64,000 nt of DNA from Roseiarcus sp963842835 (GCA_963842835.1 CAWJIB010000006.1:259354-323353), one strand, 5' to 3'; shown: positions 52,564 to 61,853, numbered from the stretch's first letter. A program made the numbers and translations. Notes: a model not told the origin generated them from the letters alone.

Positions 52564-54153
52564 ATGGCTTACGATGTTGCGATCGTCGGGACTGGCCCGG
52601 CTGGAGTATCCGTCGCATTTCCGCTCGTTGAAGCGGGTCTACGGGTTGTCATGATCGACGCCGGGCAGGAGGATGGTGCCGCTCCTCCTCGGGGCGATTA
52701 CTTTTCCTTGCGCGTCAACGACCCCCATCAATGGGAGTGGATGGTCGGCAGAGACCTCTATGCTCTGCACAACAGGGACGCCACGTCGCCGAAGCTTCGG
52801 GTTCCAACATTGGCCGGAACGTTCGTAGGCTTCAGAGAAATGAATCATATCGAGACGGTCGGGTTCGCGGCTCTCGGTTCCCTCGCGACGGGCGGATTGT
52901 CTAACGCGTGGGGTGCCGGCGTCGCGCGATTCGATAGAGATGAACTCGCAGCCTTCCCAATTGGGGGCGAAGACTTGACCCCTGGTTATGAGGCGGTTTC
53001 CCGTCGCATCGGGTTGAGCGGTCGCTCCGACGACGATCTAACCGAGTATTTTGGCGTCGACGACTGGGCCGATCCCGCTCTTGAGCTTGACCCGAACTGC
53101 ACCATTATATTCGATCGCTACCGTCGTCGTAAGAAGGGTGGATGGAAGGAAGATGTAACGATGGGCCGATCGCGCCTTGCCGTTCTTGTGCAGGATCGCG
53201 AAGGTCGGCTAGGTTGCAATCGCTCCGGTTTGTGCCTTTGGGGCTGCAGTCGCCAAGCCATCTATTCCGCGCGACACGACCTGGAGGCGCTGAAGCGCCA
53301 TCCCAACCTGGAGCACGCTAGCGGCATCGTCGTCCGGGAATTGGCGCGCTCGGGCGAAAATTGGTCGATCCGGAGCGTTGATCGCGGCGGTGGAGACCAT
53401 AGCGATTGCGTGGCAAAAGCCGTCGTACTCGCAGCCGGCACGATTGCGACAACAGCTATAGCGCTGCGGACGATGGGCATTTTCGATCGTCCTCTGCGCT
53501 TGCTGTCAAATCCAACCGCCGCCTTCCTTGCGATGCTGCCGGAGCGCCTCGGACGCGAGGTGACAAGTGGGCAAAACCTGGCTCAGCTGTCAATGAGGCT
53601 CGGCGGGCTCAGCCAATTCGGCCCGGTGCATTGTACGCTTTTCTCTGCGACGCAAATTCCTGCCTACGAATTTGTGCGCCATCTCCCGCTGAGTCGGGCT
53701 CTGGCGATCGACGCCTGGCGTTTGATTGCTCCTGCCGCGATCGCTGGGAACTGTTTCTTGCCCGGCGAGCATTCGGCCCACTCGCTCTTGTTGCGGGCCA
53801 ATGGAAAAGTGATAGTGCAAGGCGGCTCGGGAGCTGCGCTCAAGCCGTCCCTCGAAGCGCTCCGCCGATCTCTAGGCAAGATTTTCCGGCCGCTTGGGGC
53901 GATGATGCCGCCCGGCGGTTTTCTCGCTGGCGCATTCGGTTCCGACATTCATTACGCCGGAACCCTTCCCATGGTTAGGGAAGCTCGTCCGCTAACAACC
54001 GACTCGGACGGAAAACTGGCAGGCTTAACAAATGTATTCGTCGCCGACGCGGCTTGTTTGCCGTCATTGCCGGCAAAGCCGCATACGCTGACAATGATGG
54101 CCAATGCACATAGAATTGGTAATAATATCGCGCGGCGCTTAGAGTCCGGTTGA
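52564..54153 (+). CDS. GMC-type FAD-dependent oxidoreductase
   Basis: A 529-residue flavoprotein. It has the Rossmann motif VAIVGTGPAGVSVAFPLVEAG near residue 5, ATGGLSNAWGAGVARF near 118, a Cys-rich CNRSGLCLWGC segment near 219, AAGTIATTAIALRTMG near 300, and the GMC C-terminal region VADAACLPSLPAKPHTLTMMANAHRIGNNI. These features match GMC oxidoreductases that oxidise alcohol groups of sugars or sterols. The conserved His/Asn pair may be represented in KPHTLTMMANAHRIG. It begins 2 bases after the frame of the disrupted epimerase and probably works on the same sugar. Confidence 0.85.
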   Translation: MAYDVAIVGTGPAGVSVAFPLVEAGLRVVMIDAGQEDGAAPPRGDYFSLRVNDPHQWEWMVGRDLYALHNRDATSPKLRVPTLAGTFVGFREMNHIETVGFAALGSLATGGLSNAWGAGVARFDRDELAAFPIGGEDLTPGYEAVSRRIGLSGRSDDDLTEYFGVDDWADPALELDPNCTIIFDRYRRRKKGGWKEDVTMGRSRLAVLVQDREGRLGCNRSGLCLWGCSRQAIYSARHDLEALKRHPNLEHASGIVVRELARSGENWSIRSVDRGGGDHSDCVAKAVVLAAGTIATTAIALRTMGIFDRPLRLLSNPTAAFLAMLPERLGREVTSGQNLAQLSMRLGGLSQFGPVHCTLFSATQIPAYEFVRHLPLSRALAIDAWRLIAPAAIAGNCFLPGEHSAHSLLLRANGKVIVQGGSGAALKPSLEALRRSLGKIFRPLGAMMPPGGFLAGAFGSDIHYAGTLPMVREARPLTTDSDGKLAGLTNVFVADAACLPSLPAKPHTLTMMANAHRIGNNIARRLESG

Positions 54154-54532
54154 GAACTCTCATTCGTGAGCGATGCGCCTGAGCGGAAGGCTTTCGAGGG
54201 CGACGTGGATCATCGCTTCCGAACAGTCAAAGCGCTCCTCGTAATCGCGGCATTACGCTGCCACGCCCCTATTTCCCGTTTTGTAAAACGCTGGAACAAA
54301 TAGGGAAATACTCGCCCCTTCATTGGGCCGGCGTCGGCTGGCGAGCGAAGCCCTCGCCTCGCGACGAGGCGACGGAAAATCGCCTTGCGAGCCTTTGAAA
54401 ACAAATCATCGCGCCGGAAAATCGCGCCGGCCCCCGTCGGTTCGGCCGTCGCCTCCGCCGCTGCGCCCTGCGCCGCTCGACGCCCCGAGCGCCGCGAAGC
54501 GAATCGTGCGGCGCCCGCGCCGCCCAACCGCC
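54154..54532. other. 379-bp gap with a REP-like repeat pair
   Basis: It separates the convergent GMC and CrtI-like genes. The left part holds the repeat pair at 54267-54310; the rest (54320-54532) is very GC-rich with no recognisable gene. No intrinsic terminator with a T-run is visible. Confidence 0.4.
54267..54310. repeat. Dispersed copy of the RAYT-associated REP pair
   Basis: CCCTATTTCCCGTTTTGT (54267 on) and AACAAATAGGGAAATA (to 54310) face each other as imperfect inverted arms around 11 bases. The same core (CTATTTCCC / GGGAAATAG plus TTTGT/ACAAA) flanks the RAYT gene at 39.7-40.5 kb, and the bases before the left arm, ATTACGCTGCCACGC, match the sequence beyond the RAYT right arm. It lies in an intergenic region, as REPs do. 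Confidence 0.7.
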
Positions 54533-56095
54533 CTACCCGCGCTTCTCGGCCATCGCCGCCCGCGCCGCCTGCGCGCCCGCTTGCATCGCCCCAGTGAACC
54601 CGCCCGAACCGGCGAAGGAGGAGGCGAGGTAGAGGCCGGGGATCGGCGTCCTCGGCGAGCGCGGCATCCCCGCCCAAATGCCGCGTTCGGGCGGCAGCGG
54701 CGCGAAGCCGTAGACGGCGCCGTCGGGCGTGTTGAGGAAGCCGCGCATCGAGCGCGCGTTGAGAAACATGCGCTCGCTCACGGCCGCGCTGAAGCCGGGA
54801 TAGTCGCGATCGAGCGCGCCCTGGAACGCGTCGAGCCAGCGCTCGCGCCGGTCCTTCTCTTGGCTCGGCGTCAGCGCCGACCAGTTGTCGAAGCGGTCGA
54901 CGCCGACGACGCTGACGAGGATCGGCCCGCCGTCGGCGAGGCCGCTGTCGATCGCGCCGTAATTGGCGATGCCGTAGGCCGGCAGCCTGTCGCCGGGATC
55001 GGCCGCGAGCATCGGCGCGCAGGCGCCGAAATCGCGTAAGGACTTCATCCACTCCGGCAGCACGATCTGTCCGTAACGATCGAGCCCGAGCTGAGCGGGC
55101 GGCGCGTCGAGGCCGAAATGCGCGGAGAACAGCGAGATCGACAGCGCTCGCCCGCGGTAGGCCCGCTCCAGCCCGCCGCGCGCCGATTGCGGCAGCATCG
55201 CCGCGAGCGTGGTCGGCGCGCAATTGGCGAACACTTGCGCGGCGCCGACGCGCTCCTCGGCGGCGCGGTTCTTCGGGTCGACGTGGCGCACGAAGGCCGG
55301 GCGGCCCTGCCCGTCGAGGTCGACGCCCACCGCCTCGCGGCCGAGCAGCACCGACCCGCCGGCCTTCATCACCACCCTAGCCAGCTTCATGCCGAGCGCG
55401 CGCGAACCGCCGCGCACGAAGACGCCGCCCGATTTCAGGAACCCGCCCTGCGCCATCGCGAAAAACGGCCAGGCCATGCGCCGGGGGTCGTCGCCGTAAT
55501 AGGCGATGTTGGCGGCGACGGCGAATTTCGCCGCTTCGTGGTCGCCGAGAAAGCGTTGCAGCATCTCGTCGAGCGAGACGCGCCAATCGCGCGCGAGGCC
55601 GCGCAACTCAAAGCCGGCGCGCAGCAATCCGCCGATCGATCGCTCGTCGCCGGCGCGCCTGAGATGCGCGAGGCCGTTCTGCATGGTCTCGATCGCCCCG
55701 AACAGTCGCGCGAACCCGTGGCGGTCCGCGGGAAATCGGCTGGCCAGCGCGTGGTGCGCCACATCGAACCCGATCGGCAGATCGAAGATTTCGCCGACCG
55801 GTCCGCCCCGGACCGAGAAGAACGGCGAAACCGGAACCCACTCGATTTCGTCGAGCAGGCCGAGTTCTTTCAGAATGGCGTGCTTGGGCTCGTCGGGGTC
55901 GCGCGGATCGGTGGTCTGATGCAGCGCCGGCTCGATCGTCAACGCGCCCTTCTTGAACGCCGAGGCGGCGCCGCCGACGCTATGATTGCGCTCGATAACG
56001 CAGACCTTGCGGCCGCTCTTGGCGAGAAGAGCGGCGGCCGTCAGGCCGCCCAGCCCCGAGCCGATGACGACGGCGTCGAATGAAGTTTCCGGCAT
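54533..56095 (-). CDS. CrtI/phytoene-desaturase-like FAD oxidoreductase
   Basis: A 520-residue flavoprotein with the N-terminal dinucleotide motif VVIGSGLGGLTAAALLAKSG and the E-R-N-x2-V-G-G-A extension (VIERNHSVGGAASAF), typical of the CrtI/CrtO/retinol-saturase group. GGSRALGMKLARVV and the C-terminal PGLYLASSFAGSGGFTGAMQ are also diagnostic. No crtB or crtE is nearby, so a carotenoid role is unproven; it lies 45 bases downstream of an acyltransferase in what looks like a glycan operon and may act on another isoprenoid or lipid. Confidence 0.82.
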   Translation of the reverse strand: MPETSFDAVVIGSGLGGLTAAALLAKSGRKVCVIERNHSVGGAASAFKKGALTIEPALHQTTDPRDPDEPKHAILKELGLLDEIEWVPVSPFFSVRGGPVGEIFDLPIGFDVAHHALASRFPADRHGFARLFGAIETMQNGLAHLRRAGDERSIGGLLRAGFELRGLARDWRVSLDEMLQRFLGDHEAAKFAVAANIAYYGDDPRRMAWPFFAMAQGGFLKSGGVFVRGGSRALGMKLARVVMKAGGSVLLGREAVGVDLDGQGRPAFVRHVDPKNRAAEERVGAAQVFANCAPTTLAAMLPQSARGGLERAYRGRALSISLFSAHFGLDAPPAQLGLDRYGQIVLPEWMKSLRDFGACAPMLAADPGDRLPAYGIANYGAIDSGLADGGPILVSVVGVDRFDNWSALTPSQEKDRRERWLDAFQGALDRDYPGFSAAVSERMFLNARSMRGFLNTPDGAVYGFAPLPPERGIWAGMPRSPRTPIPGLYLASSFAGSGGFTGAMQAGAQAARAAMAEKRG

Positions 56096-56140
56096 GGGCG
56101 ATCGAATAGACGGGGGAAGCGTCGTGGGCTTTGATCGTCG

Positions 56141-57376
56141 TCAAAGCGAGCGTCGTCCGGGCGCCGTCCACCCCTCGACGACGCGCGATTTCCCAGCGGC
56201 CATTGGCCAACGCGGTTGTGAATGCGCAAAGCGAGCCTCCGCCGCCGCGGCGAGGCGATTGAAATATTTGCGCGCGGGCTCTTCGACCCAGCGGAAGCTG
56301 AAGGCCGAGCCGAGGACGACGATCCCGATCAGCGCCAGCGTCAAGGCGTCCATCGTCCAGCCGGCGGCGTGCGGGCTCCAATAGTCGCGGCCCTCGATCT
56401 GAAATTTTTCCAGGCCCCACAGGCCGTATCGGCGATCGAGCATGACGACGGCGCGGTCATAGGCGGCGCCGATCAGTCCCTGCGTCATATAGATCGAATA
56501 GGACCACGCGCCGATCGCCGCGAACGGCCTGGCGAGCAACAGCCGCGAAATCGCGCCGCTTTCGTGCGCGAAGACGAAGACGACCGGAGCGAAGAACAGC
56601 GGCGCGGCGACGCCGAGGCGTCCCTCCCCCGAGAGGGTCATGAAAGCGGCGGCGACCGCCAGCGCGGCCGTTTCCAGCGCGGTCGCATGGGGCAGGCATT
56701 CGCGCGCGGCGCGATCGCGGACGAAGGCGGCGTGAACGAGAAATCCGACGAAAAAGCCGTAGAGGCCGCGCAGGCAACCCAGATCGAAAGTGGCGTCCAT
56801 GGGCGGGCGGTGGTTCGAGAGCGCGAACACGGCCAAGGCGGCGGCGAACGCGATGATCGCGGCGAACCGCCAAGCGGCGGCGCGGACGAACAGCGTCACG
56901 AAGCAGAACACGACGTAGGCGTAGAATTCCGCGCCGATGCTCCAGCTCGCGCCGTTCCAGGTGATCGAGCGGTGCAGCCCCATCGCGTTGAGCATCGCGA
57001 GGTTCGTCAGGAACGAGTAGAGCGAATTGTCGTTCGCCGAAAGGCGAAACGCCTCGGCGTCGCCGCCGTGCGCGTTGAGGAACATATTGAGTCCCTCGGC
57101 CGCCGCGAAGGCGATGAGCATGACGACATGCAGCGGCCACAGCCTGCCGAAGCGGCGGATCATGAAACCCAGCGCGGCGGTCGGATTGGCGAGCTTGTCG
57201 CCATAGGCGTGGGCGATCACGAAGCCCGAGAGCACGAAGAAGAAATCGACGAAGAGATAGCCGCCGCGCACGAATGCATTGTCGTTGAGCGCGCCGAGAA
57301 AGACGCCGTGGTAGAGGACGACCAGAACGGCCGCGACGCCCCGCCACGAGTTGAGAACGCGAAAACGCGCCGGCAT
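56141..57376 (-). CDS. OafA/YrhL-type membrane acyltransferase
   Basis: A 411-residue acyltransferase-3 protein with about ten membrane helices. RVLNSWRGVAAVLVVLYHG has the Arg and the catalytic-type His of the first helix, and DFFFVLSGFVIAHAYGDK matches the family motif F-F-V-L-S-G-F. It would transfer acetyl or similar groups to sugars of an exported polysaccharide. The ATG at 57376 has AGGAG 6 bases upstream. It lies 67 bases after the GT2 gene on the same strand. Confidence 0.9.
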   Translation of the reverse strand: MPARFRVLNSWRGVAAVLVVLYHGVFLGALNDNAFVRGGYLFVDFFFVLSGFVIAHAYGDKLANPTAALGFMIRRFGRLWPLHVVMLIAFAAAEGLNMFLNAHGGDAEAFRLSANDNSLYSFLTNLAMLNAMGLHRSITWNGASWSIGAEFYAYVVFCFVTLFVRAAAWRFAAIIAFAAALAVFALSNHRPPMDATFDLGCLRGLYGFFVGFLVHAAFVRDRAARECLPHATALETAALAVAAAFMTLSGEGRLGVAAPLFFAPVVFVFAHESGAISRLLLARPFAAIGAWSYSIYMTQGLIGAAYDRAVVMLDRRYGLWGLEKFQIEGRDYWSPHAAGWTMDALTLALIGIVVLGSAFSFRWVEEPARKYFNRLAAAAEARFAHSQPRWPMAAGKSRVVEGWTAPGRRSL

Positions 57377-57443
57377 GTCCGCTCCTCTCATTTAAGCCGG
57401 GGCTCTCATCGCAAGTCCGGCGCCCGCTTTTCCTCGATATCGC

Positions 57444-58319
57444 TTAGAGTTCGACGACGCGTTCGGGCGCCAGACGCCCGATCATTGCGTCGGCGAGCGC
57501 GATCAGATTGCCGCGCAGGCGGCCGCGCCGATCGATCCACGCCTCGGGTCGCAGAGACCGAGAAAGATTCGACGCGATATTGCCGGCCACGAGCCGTAAC
57601 GCGAAACTCACGCCGAGGGTGCCCTTGCGTGCGAGATAGACCGCGTTGGCGACCTGCGAATAGCCGAGGCGAACGCCGGGCGTCTTGCCGTTCTTGGCGC
57701 CCATGTGCACGCCCCAAAGCAGCGCCGCCTTGCCGTAGGCGCCCCGCGCGCGCACGCGCTCGCCGAAATCCTTGTCTTCGAGCCAGGCGTAGAGCGGCAG
57801 GCGCTCGTCGAACCGCATGTCCCGGATCGCCGAGCCGCGAAACGCCATGTTGCAGCCATAGGGGCTGACCTCGGCGTCGATGGTGAAATCACGGAACGCA
57901 TTGGCGTCGCGCCGCGCGACGATGGCGCGCGCCTCCTCGCAAGGCACGCCCGCCGTTCGATTGCCGTCCGCGAGGACATCGCCGGTCAGGCACGCGAATT
58001 CGGGGAAGTTTGCGAACAGCTGCTCCGCGCGCTCCAGCCAGAAGCGCGAGGGAACGAAGTCGTCGTCGAAAAACACGATCGTGTCGAACAAGGCGCCGCC
58101 GAGTTCCAGCGCGTCGTTGCGTTGATGGGCCGACCCGCGGCGGCCCACGATCGCCGAAATCGTCGGCCCCGGTTCGATTTCCGCGATGTCCGCCGGCGTG
58201 GCGCCGACGCAGATGACGCGGTCCGGCGGGCGCGTCTGCGCCTCGAGCCAGCGCACGAGATCGGCGACGATCCGCGGACGCCCGGACGTCGCGATCAACA
58301 CGGCGAGGGAACCGGCCAT
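57444..58319 (-). CDS. GT2-family glycosyltransferase
   Basis: A 291-residue enzyme with a GT-A domain: SLAVLIATSGRPRIVADLVR, an ETLRP-like PDRVICVGAT, and the acidic metal site FDTIVFFDDDFVPS. The mid-region EDKDFGERVRARGAYGKA contains the ED pair of GT2 catalytic loops. The start at ATG 58319 lies 11 bases after the flippase stop. The frame is open upstream to 58790 but that is a shadow of the flippase gene. The donor and acceptor sugars are unknown. Confidence 0.88.
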   Translation of the reverse strand: MAGSLAVLIATSGRPRIVADLVRWLEAQTRPPDRVICVGATPADIAEIEPGPTISAIVGRRGSAHQRNDALELGGALFDTIVFFDDDFVPSRFWLERAEQLFANFPEFACLTGDVLADGNRTAGVPCEEARAIVARRDANAFRDFTIDAEVSPYGCNMAFRGSAIRDMRFDERLPLYAWLEDKDFGERVRARGAYGKAALLWGVHMGAKNGKTPGVRLGYSQVANAVYLARKGTLGVSFALRLVAGNIASNLSRSLRPEAWIDRRGRLRGNLIALADAMIGRLAPERVVEL

Positions 58320-58330
58320 TGGCGCGCCCT

Positions 58331-59776
58331 TCACGAGTTGGGCCGCGCGAGGGACGCAAATCCCGCGCGCGGGGCGCGCAGCAGGGAGGCCGCGCCGGTC
58401 CGCAGCCCCGCGACGTCGAAAATCATCAGGGCGGCGCCGAAGATCGCGCCGCCAATCGCGAGCGCGAGGGCTGCGACCACGACCGGCGCGGCGAGGCCAT
58501 TGAGCGGCCGAATCGCGAGCGTCATCACAAGCGTCGCGCAGGCGATGACCATGAGGTCGCGCAACGCCGGCCGCGACGCCGCGTTGCTGAGGCCGGGGAC
58601 CGCCGCGGCGAGAAAGCCGACGCCCAGGCTCGCCGCATAGGCGAGCGCGAGCCCGTCGATGTCGTGGGTGAACGCGTCGAAACGGAGCATCGCCACGTCG
58701 GCGATCAGCGCGGCCAGCGCGGCGAGCGTCAGCGGCCAGGTGCGCTCGGCGAGCTGGAACACCGGATTGAGCGTCGAATAGAGCGCGCAATAGACGAAAA
58801 ATCCCGGGGCCAATTCGACGGTGAGACGGGCGAAATCGCCGCGGTAGGCCGCCGGCACGATCAGCGCCTCGAAGGTCGGCGCCATCGCCATATAGCCGGC
58901 GGTCAGCGGCGCGAGAATGGCGAAGACGATGACGCTGTTGACCCCGATCTGGCGCTCCGCGGCCTCACGCCCCTCCTCGCGGTCGCGCTTCAACGCGAAC
59001 TGAAAGAGCAAGATCTCCGGCAACACATTGATGGCGAGGAACAGGCGCATGCCCAGGTCGGTCGCGAGCGACAGTTCGCCGGTTGCCGCCGCACCGAAGA
59101 GACCGAGCGCGGCCTGGCGATTGATGAGGCCGATCAGTTGGTAAATCACCGTCGAGGCGACAATCGGCTTGGCGTAGACGACGAATTGTCCCAGACGCTC
59201 TCGGCTCGCTTGCGACAGCGCGGCGCCGGGCGTGCGCATCGCCGCGCCCAGGATGATGACCGGCGCGAGACTGGTCGCCGCCATCGCCGCGATTGCCGCG
59301 ACGGCGTCGCGGGTCCAATAGGCGACGCCGACGACGATCGTGAACGCGAGCGCTTGGCGCAGCGCGTAGAGCGCGGCGAAGGCGCTGGCCTGATCGCGCG
59401 CGCGCAGCTGCGCGCCCGCATAATCGCAACGCGCGTTGCCGATCGCGACGAAGGGCGTCAACGCGAGCAGCGTCAGGCCGAAGCCGAAGCGAAAGCCCGC
59501 GAGAGCGCCGACCGCGACGGCCAGAACCGCAAGCGCCATCATGGCGAGAAAGGCCGCGTCGAGGCTCGCGGCCACATGCGTCCGGCCTTCGACATCGCCG
59601 GAAAAACGCAGGGACGACAGGCGAAGCCAATCGAACAATGCGGTCGCCAAGGTCATCGCGGCGAGCGCGACGGTGGCGTAGCGCCCGAATTCCGCCGGGC
59701 CCAGCAACGCGCTGAGCGTCAAGCCGACGGCGAAATTCGCGGCGGCGTTAAGGAAAAAGACGATGGCGAAAACCAT
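58331..59776 (-). CDS. Polysaccharide flippase (Wzx/MATE-like oligosaccharide exporter)
   Basis: A 481-residue protein with about 12-14 predicted membrane helices (first: MVFAIVFFLNAAANFAVGLTL), with the LSALLGPAEFGRYATVALAA segment typical of the polysaccharide-biosynthesis Wzx family. Such proteins flip undecaprenyl-linked repeat units to the periplasm. It is the first gene of the flippase-GT2-acyltransferase-CrtI-like run and lies 108 bases downstream of the divIC-like gene, on the same strand. No Wzy polymerase was identified nearby; the GT-C-like protein at 46.8-48.8 kb could be in the same system. Confidence 0.88.
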   Translation of the reverse strand: MVFAIVFFLNAAANFAVGLTLSALLGPAEFGRYATVALAAMTLATALFDWLRLSSLRFSGDVEGRTHVAASLDAAFLAMMALAVLAVAVGALAGFRFGFGLTLLALTPFVAIGNARCDYAGAQLRARDQASAFAALYALRQALAFTIVVGVAYWTRDAVAAIAAMAATSLAPVIILGAAMRTPGAALSQASRERLGQFVVYAKPIVASTVIYQLIGLINRQAALGLFGAAATGELSLATDLGMRLFLAINVLPEILLFQFALKRDREEGREAAERQIGVNSVIVFAILAPLTAGYMAMAPTFEALIVPAAYRGDFARLTVELAPGFFVYCALYSTLNPVFQLAERTWPLTLAALAALIADVAMLRFDAFTHDIDGLALAYAASLGVGFLAAAVPGLSNAASRPALRDLMVIACATLVMTLAIRPLNGLAAPVVVAALALAIGGAIFGAALMIFDVAGLRTGAASLLRAPRAGFASLARPNS

Positions 59777-59884
59777 TCCGACGCACGCTCGACTTCACAA
59801 CTCGCCGACGGTTCTATCGCGACCGCAGTTAAGGCCGGCTTACGCGGCTTGGCCGCCGCTTCGCGCGGGATCGCCGGCCGGGCC

Positions 59885-60211
59885 TCAGCGCCCTTTGGCG
59901 TCGGCGGTGAAGATCACGACATCATCCTTGCCGACCCGATCGAGAACCGCGCGCGCTTCCTCGTCGAGCAGATCGCGATCGATCGCCTCGGAACGCATCG
60001 AGTCGACGCGCCGCCGCCAGCGCTCGCGCTCGTCTTGCGCCTGCTTCAGTTCAAGCTGCAATTGGGCGGCCTCGGCGTCGTATCCGGCCTTGGCTTTCAG
60101 ACCACGTTCGCCATTCGACGCGCCCCAAACGAGATAGCCGCTCGCGACCCCGAGAATGAGGTAAAACGCGATCGGAAAGAGAATGGCGCGCGCACGGGTC
60201 TTCACCACCAT
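59885..60211 (-). CDS. FtsB/DivIC-family septum formation initiator
   Basis: A 108-residue bitopic protein: TM near residues 10-30 (ILFPIAFYLILGVASGYLVW) and a coiled coil at about 45-75 (AEAAQLQLELKQAQDERERW), the standard FtsB/DivIC plan for a cell-division divisome protein. It lies 108 bases downstream of eno, the normal alphaproteobacterial pairing. In most relatives pdhABC follows; here a flippase gene follows. Confidence 0.88.
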   Translation of the reverse strand: MVVKTRARAILFPIAFYLILGVASGYLVWGASNGERGLKAKAGYDAEAAQLQLELKQAQDERERWRRRVDSMRSEAIDRDLLDEEARAVLDRVGKDDVVIFTADAKGR

Positions 60212-60319
60212 GGCCGGACCATGCCAGCGGCATCGTTAATTTTTCGTTTCGTCGAGACCGCCCATCGCGCGCCGGACGGGATTGCGATCCGCTTCGGCGC
60301 GCGCTCCGCTTTCTCGGCC

Positions 60320-61600
60320 TCAGACCGCCTTGATTGCGGCGCGGCCGGCGTAACGAGCCTGATCGGCGAGTTCTTCCTCGATGCGGATGAGCTGGTTGTA
60401 TTTGGCGAGCCGATCGGAGCGAGCGAGCGAGCCGGTCTTGATCTGACCGCAATTGGTCGCGACGGCGAGGTCGGCGATGGTCGAATCCTCGGTCTCGCCC
60501 GAACGGTGCGACATGACGGCCGTATACCCCGCACGGTGCGCCATATCGACCGCGGCGAGAGTCTCGGTCAGCGTGCCGATCTGGTTGACCTTGATGAGGA
60601 TCGAATTGGCGACCCCTTCCTTGATCCCCCTGGCCAGACGGGTCACGTTCGTCACGAACACGTCGTCGCCGACGAGCTGCCGCCTGGCGCCGATCGTCTG
60701 CGTCAGCAACGCCCAGCCTCGCCAATCGTCCTCGGCCATGCCGTCCTCGATCGACACAATGGGATAGGCGTCGGCCAGCTTGGCCAGGTATTCGACCTGC
60801 TCTTCGATCGATCGGGTCTTGCCCTCGCCCGAATAGACATAGGCGCCGTCCTTGAAGAATTCGGTGGCGGCACAATCCACGCCGAGCGCGATGTCCTGGC
60901 CAGGCTTGAAGCCGGCCGTCGCGATCGCCTTGACGCAGAAGTCGAGCGCGGCCTCGGCGGACGGAAGGTTCGGCGCGAAGCCGCCTTCGTCGCCGACATT
61001 CGTGTTGTGGCCGGCTTTCTTCAGCGCGCCCTTCAGCGTGTGGAAGACTTCGGCGCCCCAGCGCACGGCCTCGCGAAGCGAAGGCGCGCCGACCGGGAGG
61101 ATCATGAATTCCTGGAAGTCGATGGGATTGTCGGCGTGAACGCCGCCGTTGAGAATGTTCATCATGGGAACGGGCAGGACCCGCACGGTGGCGCCCCCGA
61201 CATAGCGATGAAGCGGCAGGCCGGAAGCCTCGGCGCCGGCCTTGGCGACGGCGAGGGAGACGCCGAGGATCGCGTTGGCGCCGAGCTGCGACTTATTCGG
61301 CGTTCCGTCGAGCGCGATCATCGTTTCGTCGATCTTGACCTGCTCCTCCGCCTCGAAGCCGGAAATCGCGTCGAAGATGTCGCGGTTGACGGATTCAACG
61401 GCTTTCAGCACGCCCTTGCCGCCGTATCGGCTCATGTCGCCGTCGCGCAACTCGACCGCTTCATGGGCGCCCGTCGACGCCCCCGAGGGGACGGCGGCTC
61501 GCCCCATCGATCCGTCCTCGAGCACGACGTCGACTTCGATGGTCGGATTACCGCGGCTGTCGAGGATTTCGCGGGCAATAATGTCAACGATAGCGGTCAT
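60320..61600 (-). CDS. eno: Enolase
   Basis: Eno dehydrates 2-phosphoglycerate to phosphoenolpyruvate. The 426-residue product has TAIVDIIAREILDSRGNPT at the start, LGANAILGVSLAVAKA, GGVHADNPIDFQEFMI, the metal-binding GDDVFVTN, KVNQIGTLTETL with the catalytic Lys, and SHRSGETEDSTIADLAVA. The ATG at 61600 has AGGAG 5 bases upstream; the frame continues to 61651 without family likeness. It is 108 bases upstream of the divIC-like gene. Confidence 0.97.
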   Translation of the reverse strand: MTAIVDIIAREILDSRGNPTIEVDVVLEDGSMGRAAVPSGASTGAHEAVELRDGDMSRYGGKGVLKAVESVNRDIFDAISGFEAEEQVKIDETMIALDGTPNKSQLGANAILGVSLAVAKAGAEASGLPLHRYVGGATVRVLPVPMMNILNGGVHADNPIDFQEFMILPVGAPSLREAVRWGAEVFHTLKGALKKAGHNTNVGDEGGFAPNLPSAEAALDFCVKAIATAGFKPGQDIALGVDCAATEFFKDGAYVYSGEGKTRSIEEQVEYLAKLADAYPIVSIEDGMAEDDWRGWALLTQTIGARRQLVGDDVFVTNVTRLARGIKEGVANSILIKVNQIGTLTETLAAVDMAHRAGYTAVMSHRSGETEDSTIADLAVATNCGQIKTGSLARSDRLAKYNQLIRIEEELADQARYAGRAAIKAV

Positions 61601-61824
61601 TTCAACTCCTCTTGCTCCTGCGCGGAACGCTCGCGGCCGAGCCGGAGACATGCTCGTTTCGGTTGGACAAGGAAAGGAAGCCTTGCCGCGCCCGAAGGTC
61701 GGCCGTCGCGAAAGCTCGCGCGACCCGACAGCGCTCTTACGCGAATGTCGTTACAGGCGGAAGTCGGCGCAAACGCACGCGCTTCAATTCGGCGGGCCGG
61801 ACATTTATCGTCGGCCAGGCGCAA

Positions 61825-61853
61825 TTGACCAAATCGAAGTCAGGCAGAAAAAT
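61825..61853 (+). promoter_or_regulatory. Candidate sigma-70 promoter for an upstream short transcript
   Basis: TTGACC at 61825-61830 and AAAAAT at 61848-61853 are spaced 17 bases. A start near 61860 would give a transcript of about 250 bases ending at the terminator 62071-62111. The -10 is poor (4 of 6 consensus bases), so this is a suggestion only. Confidence 0.3.

Noticed and set aside
54533..56095. A carotenoid biosynthesis cluster around the CrtI-like gene.
   Set aside because: No phytoene synthase or GGPP synthase gene is present nearby; neighbours are glycan genes.
58319..61828. A very long plus-strand open frame (over 1100 codons) opposite the flippase, divIC and eno genes.
   Set aside because: It is antisense to genes with clear family identity, is Arg/Glu/Asp-rich in a low-complexity way, and its openness is expected from the high third-position GC of the real genes.
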